Source: Bacillota bacterium (lineage in GTDB: Bacteria > Bacillota_I > Bacilli_A > RF39 > UBA660). Taken from it: a stretch of 64,000 bases of DNA. The stretch's first letter is position 1; each line of letters starts with the position of its first letter. Shown piece after piece: positions 63,835-64,000 of this stretch. The notes below the pieces were generated by a model that searched no databases, was not told the DNA's origin, and saw only the letters and a program-made list of their open reading frames with translations. Location of the stretch: the NCBI GenBank assembly GCA_003524085.1, contig DOEC01000035.1, forward strand, positions 1-64,000, in the 5' to 3' direction. The translations under genes and the position numbers were made by a program.

Positions 63835-64000
63835 ATGAAAGAAGATACAAGAAACATAGCGTTACAAAAATTAAAAACTCTTAAAAGCGAAAGAGAAGAA
63901 CTATTGTCTTTACAAAAAGAACTAAATGATTTAAAAGAAAATGACTTAGTCAAAAGGTACTTGTTTTTAGATAGTTTTCTAAGTAAAACAAACATAGAAA
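63835..64000 (+). CDS. Helical protein, 3' end beyond the window
   Basis: RBS AAGGAGG, ATG at 63835, six bases after the HAD gene. The first 55 codons form a charged coiled helix (LKTLKSEREELLSLQKELND). No domain can be named from this part. Same operon as the HAD gene. Confidence 0.65.
   Translation, partial: MKEDTRNIALQKLKTLKSEREELLSLQKELNDLKENDLVKRYLFLDSFLSKTNIE

Noticed and set aside
1..64000. A DGR reverse transcriptase or template repeat
   Set aside because: No RT-like YxDD motif with DGR context was seen among the proteins, and no AAC-rich copy of either variable patch was found by eye. They must lie outside the window if they exist.

Overview
This window is strongly AT-rich, with tight gene packing, AGGAGG-type ribosome binding sites, TTG/GTG starts, intrinsic terminators, a Leu T-box and a glmS ribozyme. 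That combination indicates a low-GC Firmicute. The two surface proteins with hypervariable C-type-lectin-like ends and the many decaying genes resemble uncultured gut Bacilli related to RF39/Erysipelotrichia-type lineages; this placement is inference. Core genes include leuS, cysS, glmS, one tRNA-Gly, an LTA-synthase-family protein, an OGG-type glycosylase and an ECF sigma/anti-sigma pair.

Layout. 1-1251: end of a surface protein whose last ~110 bases are a GC-rich NNY-codon patch (candidate DGR variable region). 1373-5634: lipoprotein, small membrane protein, and two tandem paralogues each with two R-x4-H HEPN motifs. 5910-10494: two tandem amidoligase paralogues followed by a membrane-anchored NlpC/P60 protein. 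10496-14625: membrane protein, ASCH and HAD proteins, a type I toxin-antitoxin candidate, a thymidylate kinase gene interrupted by a stop, and a transporter. 14669-20198: GH31 enzyme, small RNA candidate, T-box, leuS. 20530-22017: second surface protein with a variable region. 22231-31089: SNF2 helicase and a defence-like cluster (decayed helicase, AbiH/SIR2-like protein, KAP ATPase, HEPN-like protein, TIR protein).

31591-37768: membrane DNase, sigma/anti-sigma, PHP phosphoesterase, glycosyltransferase, DUF2974 hydrolase, tRNA-binding protein. 38440-41209: PD-(D/E)XK protein and a decayed membrane gene. 41616-45925: tRNA-Gly, glmS with its ribozyme, NERD protein. 45956-54658: a type I restriction-modification operon. 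It is preceded by a short leader ORF containing a G10 tract and a terminator-like hairpin, and it carries a PrrC-like ATPase between hsdS and hsdR. 54735-56387: two DUF3800 genes. 56392-61201: small RNA candidate, cysS, LtaS-like protein, OGG. 61928-62510: four tandem ~158-bp repeats, each with a minus-strand promoter and a short structured transcript. 62586-64000: NrtR-like regulator, HAD phosphatase, partial gene.

The strongest candidates for unusual biology are: (1) two DGR-type variable regions whose reverse transcriptase and template lie outside the window; (2) the G10 leader ORF that is open up to hsdM only at this tract length, suggesting phase-variable, translation-dependent attenuation of a restriction system that carries an anticodon-nuclease-like guard; (3) the four-copy tandem small-RNA array; (4) the amidoligase pair with its NlpC/P60 partner; (5) the tandem double-HEPN pair.
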